Shown: piece by piece, positions 28,035-36,604 of the stretch
Position numbering within the stretch: position 1 is the stretch's first letter
How the letters are laid out: each line of letters opens with the position of its first letter
From: JAFEDN01 sp963697455
GTDB lineage: Bacteria > Pseudomonadota > Gammaproteobacteria > Coxiellales > Coxiellaceae
Direction of reading: 5' to 3'
DNA: 64,000 nucleotides
Assembly: GCA_963697455.1 (NCBI GenBank)
Contig: CAVOOI010000017.1
Span: 124,001-188,000 of the forward strand
The notes under the pieces: model-generated
Databases searched by the model: none
What the model saw: only the letters and a program-made list of their open reading frames with translations
What the model was told of the DNA's origin: nothing
Position numbers and translations under genes: made by a program

Positions 28035-29066
28035 CAGAAACAGTAAATGCTTCAGAACAATTTGTTTATAATGTATGCCAAAAATCATTTCTTTCTCTAT
28101 GGAGCAACCCAAATCCTCAGGGTAAAAACCCTAGCCAAGAATTATGTGACGTTTTGATAGTTTGTGATCCACATGTCATTGTTTTAAGTGTTAAGGAAAT
28201 CTCATTTGATAAATCAGGAGATATTCTCATAGAGCAAGCAAGATGGCTCCTTAGGTCAAGTACTTCCTCCCCACAACGATAGAGTCTACTATCGTATTGC
28301 TGTGGCTTTTGGCAGTCAGCGAGAATTGCCCCTTAGCTCAATTTACGAACAAGGAAGCGGTTTTTTTCATGTAATGGATGAAAAATCATTCTTCTTAATT
28401 CTACGCCATTTAGATACTATTAGCGATTTTGTGAGGTACTTGCAGGAAAAAGAAAAATATTTAACAGAAACCACAGTCTTAAGCTATAGAGGTGAAGAAA
28501 ATTTACTTACAATTTATCTTAATAATAATCGTCAATTTCCTCCTGATAAAACAAATTATCTCATACTTGAAGATGATTTATGGGGCCATTTTAGCCAAAA
28601 ACCTGAATTTCTTGAAAAACTAAAACAAGAGCAAGATAGCTATATATGGGACCAATTAATAGAAAAATTGAGTATCAATAATAAGAATCCGTGGGAAATA
28701 GAAGGCGATGATATAGAAACAGAGCAAGTGTTTCGAATTATGGTATTGGAAGATCGCTTTTCGAGACGTTTACTTGGAAAGGCATTAAACGAGTTTTTTT
28801 CACTTAGCGCCGAAAAGAAAATAGAAGCGAGATGCGTAAAATCATTGAACAATATTGGTTATGTATTTTTTTGTTATGGGAAAGATAGTACGGCGAATGA
28901 ACGTAAATCAATATTATTAGCTAGGTGTTTTGCCTCTCTTTACCAGTTTCCTAATTGTTATACCATAGTTGGGATTGGCCTAAATATCCCAGGCGAAATA
29001 TCAATGTATGGTTACACTCCTACAGTAATTTTACTTCAAGCAGATGCTAATGGCACTACCATTTAA
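28031..29066 (+). pseudogene. Third gene of the AbiE operon, broken by a frameshift/deletion
   Basis: The frame from ATG 28031 gives 83 residues (ELCDVLIVCDPHVIVLSVKE near residue 38, like a PD-(D/E)XK-type core) and stops at 28282. The sequence continues in another frame as GQVLPPHNDRVYYRIAVAFG then ~250 residues ending at 29066, including FFHVMDEKSFFLILRHLDTI and TNYLILEDDLWGHF. The two parts look like one protein that lost a base and probably a short segment near 28240. I do not know its function. The frame from GTG 28302 could still give a protein of ~254 residues. Confidence 0.6.
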
Positions 29067-29797
29067 ATATCAGATGATGTGTCTGGAATCTTTATAGACT
29101 TTATAACCTCAAGGAGAGCCAACCCTGTAGCCAAAACACTATAAATTTCTTTATCATCTTTCAATACAGTACCATGTACAATTTCGTTTCTTATTTCCCA
29201 AAATTCTTTTAATGATTTTGCAATATGTGAAGGAAGATAATTTCCGCTGATTAAAATCTTACACAATTTTAAAAATGGTCTCTTTAAGTTTGGATGCTGA
29301 TGTCCCAAAAAATTGATAGCCAAAGTACGTACTTCTCTTTCCAAAATAGAAGATAGTTGCATTATTCCAAGTGTAGGCTTTATCCCAGCCGCTTTAAGAA
29401 TCTCATCATTATCCTGACTAACTTGAATGGCTGTTTTCTTGTTTTCTTCCATCGAGACCGGTGTTCCACTCACTTCAGCTTCATCTCGCCCACATTCAAC
29501 ATTTTCTTTTAGTCTTGTCACCTTACGTAACTTCATTTCACTACCCAAAATATTGATACTCTCCAACCTTGATAAAACCTTACTACTAAAATCCTTTTTA
29601 AAAACTAGAATCGCGAATACCACTACCGCGGGCCAAGCGATAACCTTTATAAACTGAATAATCAACAAAGCTTTTCCAAAATCCTCTTTAAAAACTAGGA
29701 TCGCGATTACAACCACAGCAGCAGGCCAAGCGATAACACTTATAAACTGAATAATCCACATGGAATATTTTTCAAAAACAGCAACATCACTTTGCAT
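29063..29797 (-). CDS. Membrane-anchored protein with RNxxxH (HEPN-like) motif
   Basis: 244 residues. The N-terminus has two hydrophobic segments that are copies of each other (IAWPAAVVVIAILVFKEDF and IAWPAVVVFAILVFKKDF), encoded by a 90-bp tandem DNA repeat. A charged linker follows, then a helical C-terminal domain with FWEIRNEIVHG at ~210; R-N-x3-H is the form of the HEPN RNase motif. HEPN proteins are common in toxin-antitoxin and anti-phage systems. It converges on the AbiE operon, with stops overlapping by 2 bases. The ribosome site is weak. The HEPN call is inferred from one motif; it may be an unrelated helical protein. Confidence 0.65.
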   Translation of the reverse strand: MQSDVAVFEKYSMWIIQFISVIAWPAAVVVIAILVFKEDFGKALLIIQFIKVIAWPAVVVFAILVFKKDFSSKVLSRLESINILGSEMKLRKVTRLKENVECGRDEAEVSGTPVSMEENKKTAIQVSQDNDEILKAAGIKPTLGIMQLSSILEREVRTLAINFLGHQHPNLKRPFLKLCKILISGNYLPSHIAKSLKEFWEIRNEIVHGTVLKDDKEIYSVLATGLALLEVIKSIKIPDTSSDI

Positions 29798-29832
29798 ATT
29801 TCATTCTCTGACTCATAAGACAAGGAAAGGAG

Positions 29833-29906
29833 TGGCTATGGGTGGACTCGAACCACCGACATCAGCATTATGAATGCTGCGCTCTAACCAACTGAGCTAC
29901 ATAGCC
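29833..29906 (-). tRNA. tRNA-Met (CAT), elongator type
   Basis: Minus strand: acceptor GGCTATG/CATAGCC, D arm AGCTCAGTTGGTTAGAGC, anticodon stem CAGCA/TGCTG with loop TTCATAA (CAT), T arm with GGTTCGAGTCC. It resembles E. coli metT. CCA is not encoded. tRNA-Ile2, also CAT, is a less likely alternative. Confidence 0.92.
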
Positions 29907-30012
29907 AAATTCGTTGCGATTCCAATGAAGGGCGGAAGAAGGGTAATTCTGCGATGGTGGCTATATTTTGTCAAGTTCTGCAGGGATTCTCGCTGCATTT
30001 GGTCGAAGTCGC

Positions 30013-30918
30013 TTATTTAGAAACCCCGCCACTGATCAAACTGCGCAGCCAGATATGGGCCGGATCGGTGCTTCTAGGCTTTTGCCAAGCCATGAAAATT
30101 TCACAGGTTTCACTGGTAAATGGCAATTCTTGCATAATCAAACCAAATGACTTACTCAGTTCTTCAGCCAGCCGCCGCATCGTCACCAATAAATAATCGG
30201 TGTGTCTTACCAAGTAGCACGCTGCAATCATGTGGGGGATTGCTAAGGCAATGTCCCGCTGCATACCCAACTTTTGTAGCGCTCTATCGATTCTGCCTAA
30301 TACCGGCATGGAATGTAAATGATTCGCAATATGCTTATGTTCTAAAAGCCGCTTTAAAGTCAGCGGCTTTTGCAACGCCGGGTGGCCTTTTCTGGCCACA
30401 CAGACGGCGTCCTCGGCGAACAGCGGCTCCGTTTGCAGTAACGTATTTTTCTCGTAAAAAAAGCCGACCGCTATATCAAGCTGTTCAGCCTCAAATAACT
30501 CGTGATTATCCAGATGATTCAGGTTGATGATTTTCAAAGATACTTTGGGCGCTACTTTGCTTATTTTCGCTAACAATTGTGGCAATACTAAAAATTCGGT
30601 ATAGTCATTCATCCCAACTCTAAAAGTACATTCTGCGGTGGCAGGGTCGAAGGTTTGCGGTGACTGAATAACGGTTTTGATTTCTTCCAAAAGCCGGCGC
30701 AAATGCGGCTGTAACTCTAAAGCGCGTTTAGTAGGGACCATTCTTTGATTTGCACGAATTAATAGGTCGTCATTGAGTAATTCGCGCAATTGCGCCAACG
30801 CTATGCTCATGGCTGATTGGCTAATATGCAGCTTCTGTGCAGCGCGAGTAACCTGCTTTTCAGTTAGCAAGGCATCCAACGCCACTAACAAATTGAGATT
30901 AATTTTTTCTAAATTCAT
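30013..30918 (-). CDS. LysR-family transcriptional regulator
   Basis: 301 residues. The winged helix-turn-helix covers 1-62 (LLVALDALLTEKQVTRAAQK, then LHISQSAMSIALAQLREL), and the effector-binding domain ~90-295 begins FRVGMNDYTEFLVLPQLL. It resembles the NodD/SyrM-like group with MNLEKINLNLLVALDAL at the start. It is transcribed away from an MFS exporter gene, the usual arrangement for a regulator and its target, with a T-N11-A palindrome between them. The inducer is unknown. Confidence 0.93.
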   Translation of the reverse strand: MNLEKINLNLLVALDALLTEKQVTRAAQKLHISQSAMSIALAQLRELLNDDLLIRANQRMVPTKRALELQPHLRRLLEEIKTVIQSPQTFDPATAECTFRVGMNDYTEFLVLPQLLAKISKVAPKVSLKIINLNHLDNHELFEAEQLDIAVGFFYEKNTLLQTEPLFAEDAVCVARKGHPALQKPLTLKRLLEHKHIANHLHSMPVLGRIDRALQKLGMQRDIALAIPHMIAACYLVRHTDYLLVTMRRLAEELSKSFGLIMQELPFTSETCEIFMAWQKPRSTDPAHIWLRSLISGGVSK

Positions 30919-30939
30919 ATAAACCTATGGAAAATGTTA

Positions 30940-30954
30940 ATTCGTTTTTCGAAT
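30940..30954. promoter_or_regulatory. Candidate LysR box
   Basis: ATTCG-TTTTT-CGAAT is a perfect 5-bp-arm palindrome containing the T-N11-A pattern typical of LysR-type binding sites. It lies 22 bp upstream of the lysR-type start and ~60 bp upstream of the MFS gene. Confidence 0.55.
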
Positions 30955-31013
30955 AATGCTTATTGGAATTATTAATTTTATTAATTTAGCATAAAATGCT
31001 ATGCTATTCAAAT

Positions 31014-32240
31014 ATGAAAATTCACATTAATGAAAAAGTCTGGCTAGGGATATTAATGGCATTAATCACCTCCCTAGGTTTAATGGCCACGGATATTTAC
31101 GCGCCGGCGATGCCTTCGGTTACGCACGCCCTGCAAACATCACCCAATATGGTGCAACTCACCGTCACTATGTTTTTAATTGCGGCGGGATTATCGCAAT
31201 TGGTTTATGGCCCGCTATCAGACCACTGGGGCCGCCGTCCACTATTAATTGTGGGCTTAAGCATTTATGTAATAGGTGCAATCTTGTGCACTTTTGCGAC
31301 CAATATGTTTTTATTATTGCTAGGCCGGTTTATTCAAGGAATGGGTACCGGCGCGGTGATGGCCTTAAATAGAATCATTATCAGAGATGCTTTTAACGGG
31401 CCTCAGTTGGTTAAAGCTATGTCTTATATCGGCGCTTTTATCGCTCTGGCGCCCGCGTTAGCTCCGGCTTTAGGCGGATTTATTGAAATCCATTGGGGCT
31501 GGCGCTGGATTTTTGGGTTTTTAGTCATCTACTGCTTATTTTTAGGGTTGCTAGCCTGGTTTACCTTGCCTGAAACCCACCGGTTTCGATTGAATGTTTC
31601 CCCCTCATTAGGAAGAATCCTGCGAAATTACGGAGTGATCATCGGCAATAGCCAATTTTGGGCTAACGTTTGGTGCTCTGGATTAGCCTTCGCGGCCATG
31701 ATCACCTGCGCCACGGTCAATCCCTTTTTACTAGAAAATGGACTAGGAAAAACCGCAGGCGAATATGGTTTCTGGGCAATGGTGAGCGCCGCTGGCTTTA
31801 TGATAGGGATGTTAAGCAATGCTCACATCGTTAGCCGCTTTGGTATAGAGCGCACGCTGCAAATTGGGAATATCTTAATTATGCTGATGGCGTTAATATT
31901 TATTATCACTGGCTATTATAAAATTATGAACGTCGGAGTCATTATTTTGCCGACTATCGGCATCCAGTTAGGTATTGCCCTAGTGTTTCCTAACGCTTTC
32001 ATGGGCGCAATCACTCCATTTTCCGATATCGCTGGGACGGCTGGAGCATTTTACGGTTTTATCCAGGTTGGAATTAGTTTTATGGCCAGCATTGTAGTCG
32101 CGATGATCAGCGAAGCCACGCAACTGCCCATGGGAGTGCTCCTACTTTGCACTGCCTTTTTAGGGCTGGCTATTTACCAAACGCTCAAGCAGCCTTCTTG
32201 GAAAGAAACCGGCGGAACCCCGCACTTAGGCGCAGAATAA
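31014..32240 (+). CDS. MFS multidrug exporter, Bcr/CflA type
   Basis: ~408 residues from ATG 31014 (MKIHINEKVWLGILMALITS); an ATG six codons earlier (30996) is possible. Twelve hydrophobic segments are visible. Motif A (YGPLSDHWGRRPLLIVGLSI) lies between segments 2 and 3, and DIYAPAMPSVTHALQTSPNM in the first loop is typical of the Bcr/CflA proton-antiport exporters (bicyclomycin, chloramphenicol, other drugs). It is divergent from the LysR gene that probably controls it. The natural substrate cannot be told. Confidence 0.92.
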   Translation: MKIHINEKVWLGILMALITSLGLMATDIYAPAMPSVTHALQTSPNMVQLTVTMFLIAAGLSQLVYGPLSDHWGRRPLLIVGLSIYVIGAILCTFATNMFLLLLGRFIQGMGTGAVMALNRIIIRDAFNGPQLVKAMSYIGAFIALAPALAPALGGFIEIHWGWRWIFGFLVIYCLFLGLLAWFTLPETHRFRLNVSPSLGRILRNYGVIIGNSQFWANVWCSGLAFAAMITCATVNPFLLENGLGKTAGEYGFWAMVSAAGFMIGMLSNAHIVSRFGIERTLQIGNILIMLMALIFIITGYYKIMNVGVIILPTIGIQLGIALVFPNAFMGAITPFSDIAGTAGAFYGFIQVGISFMASIVVAMISEATQLPMGVLLLCTAFLGLAIYQTLKQPSWKETGGTPHLGAE

Positions 32241-32241
32241 G

Positions 32242-33336
32242 TTAGACGTTAAAACGGAATAAAATAATGTCGCCGTCTTGGACTACATACTCTTTCCCTT
32301 CAGATCGCCACTTTCCGGCAGCCTTAGCGCCCTGCTCGCCTTGATATGCGATATAGTCCTGGTAAGCGATCACCTCGGCGCGGATGAAACCTTTTTCAAA
32401 ATCACTGTGAATCACGCCGGCGGCTTGCGGGGCTTTCATCCCTTGGGTAATGGTCCAAGCACGGGCTTCTTTTGGCCCGGCGGTAAAGTAGGTTTGCAAA
32501 CCCAATAGATGGTAGCCGGCACGAATTAAGCGTTGCAGTCCCGATTCTTGCCAACCTAATCCGGCTAAAAATTCTTTTTGTTCCGGCGCGGATAGCTCCA
32601 CAATTTCCGCTTCTAATGCGGCACAGATCGGCACGGCTTCGCTGCCAGTCTGTTGCGCATATTGGATAACCCGATCCAATAAAGGGTTATTGTTCATACC
32701 ATTTTCGTCTACGTTGGCAACGTATAAAACCGGTTTCATCGTTAACAGCTGCAAAGATTCGACGAAAATTAAATCTTCTCCGTCGAGCTTTAATGAACGC
32801 GCCGGCTGGCCTTGGTCCAACAGCGCTTTGAGTTTTTCTAATACTTCCAGGGTGCGTTTAGTAGCTTTATCTAGGCCTTTTTTGGCTTCTTTGCCCAGTT
32901 TTTGTAAAGCCTTTTCGACGCTGGCTAAATCCGCCAATGCCAATTCAGTGTGAATAATTTCGATATCAGCTAAAGGGTCAACCTTGCCGGTAACATGGAC
33001 GATATCATCGTTAACAAAACAGCGAACCACGTGAGCAATGGCTTGAGTTTCGCGGATATGCGCTAAAAATTGATTGCCTAGACCTTCCCCTTGCGCGGCT
33101 CCAGCCACCAAACCGGCGATATCCACAAATTTCATAGTCGTGGGAACAATTTGTTTGGATTGCGCAATAGCAGCGATTTTATCTAAGCGCTCATCCGCCA
33201 TCGGCACAATTCCCACATTAGGATCGATCGTGCAGAACGGGTAATTAGCCGCTTCAATCCCTGCTTTGGTTAAAGCATTAAATAAGGTGGACTTGCCTAC
33301 GTTAGGCAATCCGACTATGCCGCATTTAAATCCCAT
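32242..33336 (-). CDS. ychF: Ribosome-binding ATPase YchF (OLA1 family)
   Basis: 364 residues. The P-loop is GLPNVGKST (8-16), then NYPFCTIDPNVGIV (switch region), DIAGLVAGAAQGEGLGNQFL (G3), and a C-terminal TGS domain (LQTYFTAGPKEARAWTITQG). In place of the usual NKxD the G4 region reads NVDE, typical of ATP rather than GTP preference. It binds the 70S ribosome and is linked to stress responses. It is the last gene of prs-rplY-pth-ychF, 18 bp after pth. Confidence 0.97.
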   Translation of the reverse strand: MGFKCGIVGLPNVGKSTLFNALTKAGIEAANYPFCTIDPNVGIVPMADERLDKIAAIAQSKQIVPTTMKFVDIAGLVAGAAQGEGLGNQFLAHIRETQAIAHVVRCFVNDDIVHVTGKVDPLADIEIIHTELALADLASVEKALQKLGKEAKKGLDKATKRTLEVLEKLKALLDQGQPARSLKLDGEDLIFVESLQLLTMKPVLYVANVDENGMNNNPLLDRVIQYAQQTGSEAVPICAALEAEIVELSAPEQKEFLAGLGWQESGLQRLIRAGYHLLGLQTYFTAGPKEARAWTITQGMKAPQAAGVIHSDFEKGFIRAEVIAYQDYIAYQGEQGAKAAGKWRSEGKEYVVQDGDIILFRFNV

Positions 33337-33354
33337 ATTTTAAATCCCATCCAA

Positions 33355-33927
33355 TTAATTATGTAAATAACGAAAGGCGCGATCGGTTTCGCCAGCCAAT
33401 AAGTCTGGGATAACGGGTAATGAATTCTGAATTGCTTCAATAATTTTGACTTTATCCTGAGCAGAGGGTTCATTCAAAACATAAGAAATGACTTGATCTC
33501 TATTGCCGGGATGATCAATGCCAATGCGCAATCGTAAAAATTCATTGCTACCGAGCCGCTGAATAATATCGCGTAATCCATTATGACCGCCATGCCCGCC
33601 GCCGGCTTTTAAACGCACGACACCGGCAGGAAAATCCAACTCATCATGCGTGACTAAAATTTCTTCAGGCAAAATTTTATAAAAATTAGCTAAAGCCTGG
33701 ACCGCGCGGCCACTTTCATTCATAAACGTGCTGGGAATCAGCAACCAACAGGGTTGTTGATCACCTATAGTCAAAACTGCAATCTTGCCGGAAAATTTAG
33801 ATTCTTCGCGAAAAGTCAGGCCATATTTATCAGCAAGCTCAACTAATAACCAAGCTCCGACATTATGCCGGGTCCGCGCATATTTAGGGCCCGGATTACT
33901 CAAGCCAACAATTAATCGTAAAGCCAA
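33355..33927 (-). CDS. pth: Peptidyl-tRNA hydrolase
   Basis: 190 residues. The active-site set is present: Asn11 (GLSNPGPKYARTRHNVG), His21, Asn in FMNESGRAV (~69) and Asp in THDELDFPAG (~95). GHGGHNGLRDI is the conserved substrate loop. It recycles peptidyl-tRNAs dropped by ribosomes. It is co-transcribed with rplY (12 bp upstream) and ychF. Confidence 0.97.
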   Translation of the reverse strand: MALRLIVGLSNPGPKYARTRHNVGAWLLVELADKYGLTFREESKFSGKIAVLTIGDQQPCWLLIPSTFMNESGRAVQALANFYKILPEEILVTHDELDFPAGVVRLKAGGGHGGHNGLRDIIQRLGSNEFLRLRIGIDHPGNRDQVISYVLNEPSAQDKVKIIEAIQNSLPVIPDLLAGETDRAFRYLHN

Positions 33928-33939
33928 AATGATGGCGCC

Positions 33940-34620
33940 TTATTCAGATTCTTCTTCAGCTGCTTTTTCCTCGATGACTTCAGTCTCGCGGGCTTCTGGG
34001 GCAGCCGATTCGCTGGCTAACTCTTCAGCAGTTGGAACGTACGGTTTGAGGATGCTCACTACCGGCTGGTTGCGTTCCTCATCTTCTAGTGACACAGTTA
34101 GCTCTACTCCAGTAGGCAATACTAAATCAGCCAAGTGTAAGGAATGGCCTAATTCGAGTTTGGAAATATTTAATTCAATATATTGGGGCAAATCTGCGGG
34201 TAAGCAGTGAATCTCTACTTCGGTTAAGTGATGTGACAGAATTCCGCCGTCTTTCACGCCAATGGCTTCACTAGAACCCAACAAATGAATAGGCACTTCC
34301 ATAGAAAGTTTTTTATTCATATCAATGCGTAAAAAATCCAGGTGAAGAACTCTCGGTCTGCTGGGGTGGCGTTGCACTTGTTTCAGTACCACTTTCTGTT
34401 CACCGTGTCCCTCGATATGTAAATTCAAAATACGCGAATAGGTGGACTCTTCAGCCAGGGCATTGGTTATTTCCTTTGCGGTAAAATGTACAGATTGAGT
34501 CTCTTGACCTGCACCGTAAACGACCCCTGGGATTTGATTCAATTCACGACGTATCCTACGCGCATTTCGCTTACCTGTTAATTCGCGCACTTGCGCATTT
34601 AAACGGACATTATTCTGCAT
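33940..34620 (-). CDS. rplY: 50S ribosomal protein L25/general stress protein Ctc
   Basis: 226 residues from ATG 34620 (MQNNVRLNAQVRELTGKRNA), chosen for the GGAGAG upstream; an earlier in-frame start is weaker. The N-terminal L25 domain (~1-92) binds 5S rRNA and is followed by a TL5/Ctc C-terminal domain (~95-190, with MEVPIHLLGSSEAIGVKDGG) and an acidic tail of ~30 residues (EEKAAEEESE). This is the long, CTC-type L25 rather than the short E. coli form. First gene after prs, then pth. Confidence 0.95.
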   Translation of the reverse strand: MQNNVRLNAQVRELTGKRNARRIRRELNQIPGVVYGAGQETQSVHFTAKEITNALAEESTYSRILNLHIEGHGEQKVVLKQVQRHPSRPRVLHLDFLRIDMNKKLSMEVPIHLLGSSEAIGVKDGGILSHHLTEVEIHCLPADLPQYIELNISKLELGHSLHLADLVLPTGVELTVSLEDEERNQPVVSILKPYVPTAEELASESAAPEARETEVIEEKAAEEESE

Positions 34621-34654
34621 GGCTCTCTCCGATTCACATCTCAACTAGCATAGG

Positions 34655-34819
34655 TATACCTTACCTCGCCATAATTTGAGCTTTTTAGCATCCCATCTAC
34701 GGGCCATCTTGAGTTGTAAAAAACACTTACAGAGTGGTACTATGCTCGTGTTTTTTACAACTCAATCTGGCCCATAGCCTGGGCGCTAAAAACCTCAAAT
34801 TATGGCGAGGTAAGGTATA
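34655..34819. repeat. 165-bp nested palindrome between prs and rplY
   Basis: Outer arms of ~35 bp (TATACCTTACCTCGCCATAA at 34655 and its complement ending at 34819) enclose inner arms of ~18 bp (TTGAGTTGTAAAAAACAC with GTGTTTTTTACAACTCAA) around a 21-base loop containing TGGTACTATGCTC. It holds no gene. A miniature mobile element or dispersed palindromic repeat is likely. Between prs and rplY it would fold in the operon transcript and may uncouple the two genes. Confidence 0.85.
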
Positions 34820-34881
34820 AAAACCAGGTATTGTACCTGATTAGCCGAAAAAATCCAGCGCTTAGCGCTAACTTTCTCATC

Positions 34882-35829
34882 TCAGTCTAAAAACATAGAG
34901 CTGACCGATTCTTTGTGGTCAATTCTGGAAATAGTTTCGGCAATTAAACGGCTCAGTGAAACCTGGCGGATTTTGGGATTTTCCAATGCTTGACTTGTCA
35001 ATGGGATGGTATCACCCACGACTAATTCATCCATCACTGAATTACTTATATTAGATAGCGCGGTCCCGGATAACACCGGATGGGTGCAGTAAGACCTTAC
35101 GGAGAGCGCTCCCGCTTCTTTCAATGCCGCGGCAGCGGTGCATAAAGTACCTGCGGTATCCACTAAATCGTCCACAATGACACAGTGCCGGCCCGCCACA
35201 TCACCGATGACATTGAGAACCTGGGTCTGATTGGGCGCTGGCCTGCGCTTATCAATGATAGCTAATTCGGTGTCGTTTAATTGTTTAGCAATTGCGCGAG
35301 CTCGAACTACCCCGCCTACATCAGGAGAAACTACGGTTAATTTATCGTGCTTATTAGTCAGATAATCCCCCTCCATCAATTCACGGCTGGAGTAGATATT
35401 ATCCACGGGCATATAGAAAAAACCTTGGATTTGGTCGGCGTGTAGATCAACAGTGATGACTCGGGAAATGCCGACTGAAGCCAGCATATCCGCCACGACC
35501 TTCGCAGAGATAGGCACTCGCGAAGAACGTACGCGGCGATCTTGACGCGAATAACCAAAATAAGGAATTACTGCAATAATATTGCTAGCAGAAGCCCGCC
35601 TGAAAGCATCCGCCATCAGACAAAGCTCCATTAAATTATCGTTTACCGGGGCGCAAGTGGATTGCAGAATAAAAATATCCCGCCCACGCACATTTTCAAG
35701 AATTTCAATTTGAATTTCACCGTCGCTAAACCGGCCTACGTGAATGCGTCCTAATGGTTTATTGAGATGGACACACACCTTTTTAGCAAGCCCGGGATTC
35801 GCATTTCCTGTAAATATTTTTAAATCCAC
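34882..35829 (-). CDS. prs: Ribose-phosphate pyrophosphokinase
   Basis: 315 residues, the full family length. It makes PRPP from ribose 5-phosphate and ATP for nucleotides, His, Trp and NAD. Key motifs: GRFSDGEIQIEILENVRGRD, RQDRRVRSSRVPISAKVVAD (flexible catalytic loop), DLHADQIQGFF, and the PRPP-binding loop CVIVDDLVDTAGTL (~218-231). It follows tRNA-Gln on the same strand, the conserved gammaproteobacterial order (ispE is not adjacent here). Confidence 0.98.
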   Translation of the reverse strand: MDLKIFTGNANPGLAKKVCVHLNKPLGRIHVGRFSDGEIQIEILENVRGRDIFILQSTCAPVNDNLMELCLMADAFRRASASNIIAVIPYFGYSRQDRRVRSSRVPISAKVVADMLASVGISRVITVDLHADQIQGFFYMPVDNIYSSRELMEGDYLTNKHDKLTVVSPDVGGVVRARAIAKQLNDTELAIIDKRRPAPNQTQVLNVIGDVAGRHCVIVDDLVDTAGTLCTAAAALKEAGALSVRSYCTHPVLSGTALSNISNSVMDELVVGDTIPLTSQALENPKIRQVSLSRLIAETISRIDHKESVSSMFLD

Positions 35830-35859
35830 AACCTTTCTCTTTTTTAGTGTGCGCGCAAA

Positions 35860-35934
35860 TGGCTGGGGCGCCAGGATTCGAACCTGGGGATGCCGGGATC
35901 AAAACCCGGTGCCTTACCGCTTGGCGACGCCCCA
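35860..35934 (-). tRNA. tRNA-Gln (TTG)
   Basis: Minus strand: acceptor TGGGGCG/CGCCCCA, D arm CCAAGCGGTAAGG, anticodon stem CCGGG/CCCGG with loop TTTTGAT (TTG), T arm CCAGG-TTCGAAT-CCTGG, encoded CCA. It lies 31 bp upstream of prs on the same strand, as in many gammaproteobacteria. Confidence 0.97.
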
Positions 35935-36035
35935 AAATGTCATCCGCATTGTGCTTGTTGGCTACAGCCCTGTCAAGAGCAGCCGTGAAGCAACCCAAAA
36001 TCTGGATTACTTCACAGCTGTATTGTTCGATGAAC

Positions 36036-36470
36036 TTATTTTTTGGCTTTGGATGCCGATTTAACCATCAACACGGTAATATGGTCTGGGTATTTCTCAA
36101 CCGCGCCAGTCACTACGTCAACGATCACTCCCAACGGGAATATAATATTGCCTACAGTCCAAGCATCAAAGCTCGGGCCGGTTCCTACCACGTTCTGCAC
36201 ATATCCCGGTGCGGTACATTGGGTTTGTAATGCACCCTGACCTTTATTGACCAATATGCTACCAGGGTTGCCTTGGACGGGGTATTTATTGTTGTTCTTG
36301 CTGCCTGTAATGACGCATTTTGCGTTTGGGATTCTTTGATTATTGGACTGATCAAGCGCTTGCACGTAAATAGTTTGAGTAGTCCCAGAAATCATGGACG
36401 CACAACCTGTTGCCAGGGCCGCCAATGAAACTCCGCAGATTAATCTGATCTTTTTGTACATTTTTTGCAT
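36036..36470 (-). CDS. Small putative lipoprotein
   Basis: 144 residues from ATG 36470 (MQKMYKKIRLICGVSLAALA), chosen for GGAG 10 bases upstream. The lipobox ALATGC gives lipidation at Cys ~22. The mature part (SGTTQTIYVQALDQSNNQRI, PNAKCVITGSKNNNKYPVQG) is beta-rich and resembles small bacterial lipoproteins with a PEGA-like fold. A hydrophobic stretch (WTVGNIIFPLGVIVDVVTGA) at ~105 could be membrane-associated. It is divergent from an outer-membrane protein gene; function unknown. Confidence 0.75.
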   Translation of the reverse strand: MQKMYKKIRLICGVSLAALATGCASMISGTTQTIYVQALDQSNNQRIPNAKCVITGSKNNNKYPVQGNPGSILVNKGQGALQTQCTAPGYVQNVVGTGPSFDAWTVGNIIFPLGVIVDVVTGAVEKYPDHITVLMVKSASKAKK

Positions 36471-36604
36471 TGCATTTCTCCAGAATGTGTGTATAATAGT
36501 GTAAGAAAAACGAAGGCCATATTGACAGCATTTTGTGTGAATATCAAATATTTCATATTTGAGAAGGCCGATAACCATATTTAATTAACTAAAAAGGTAA
36601 AATT

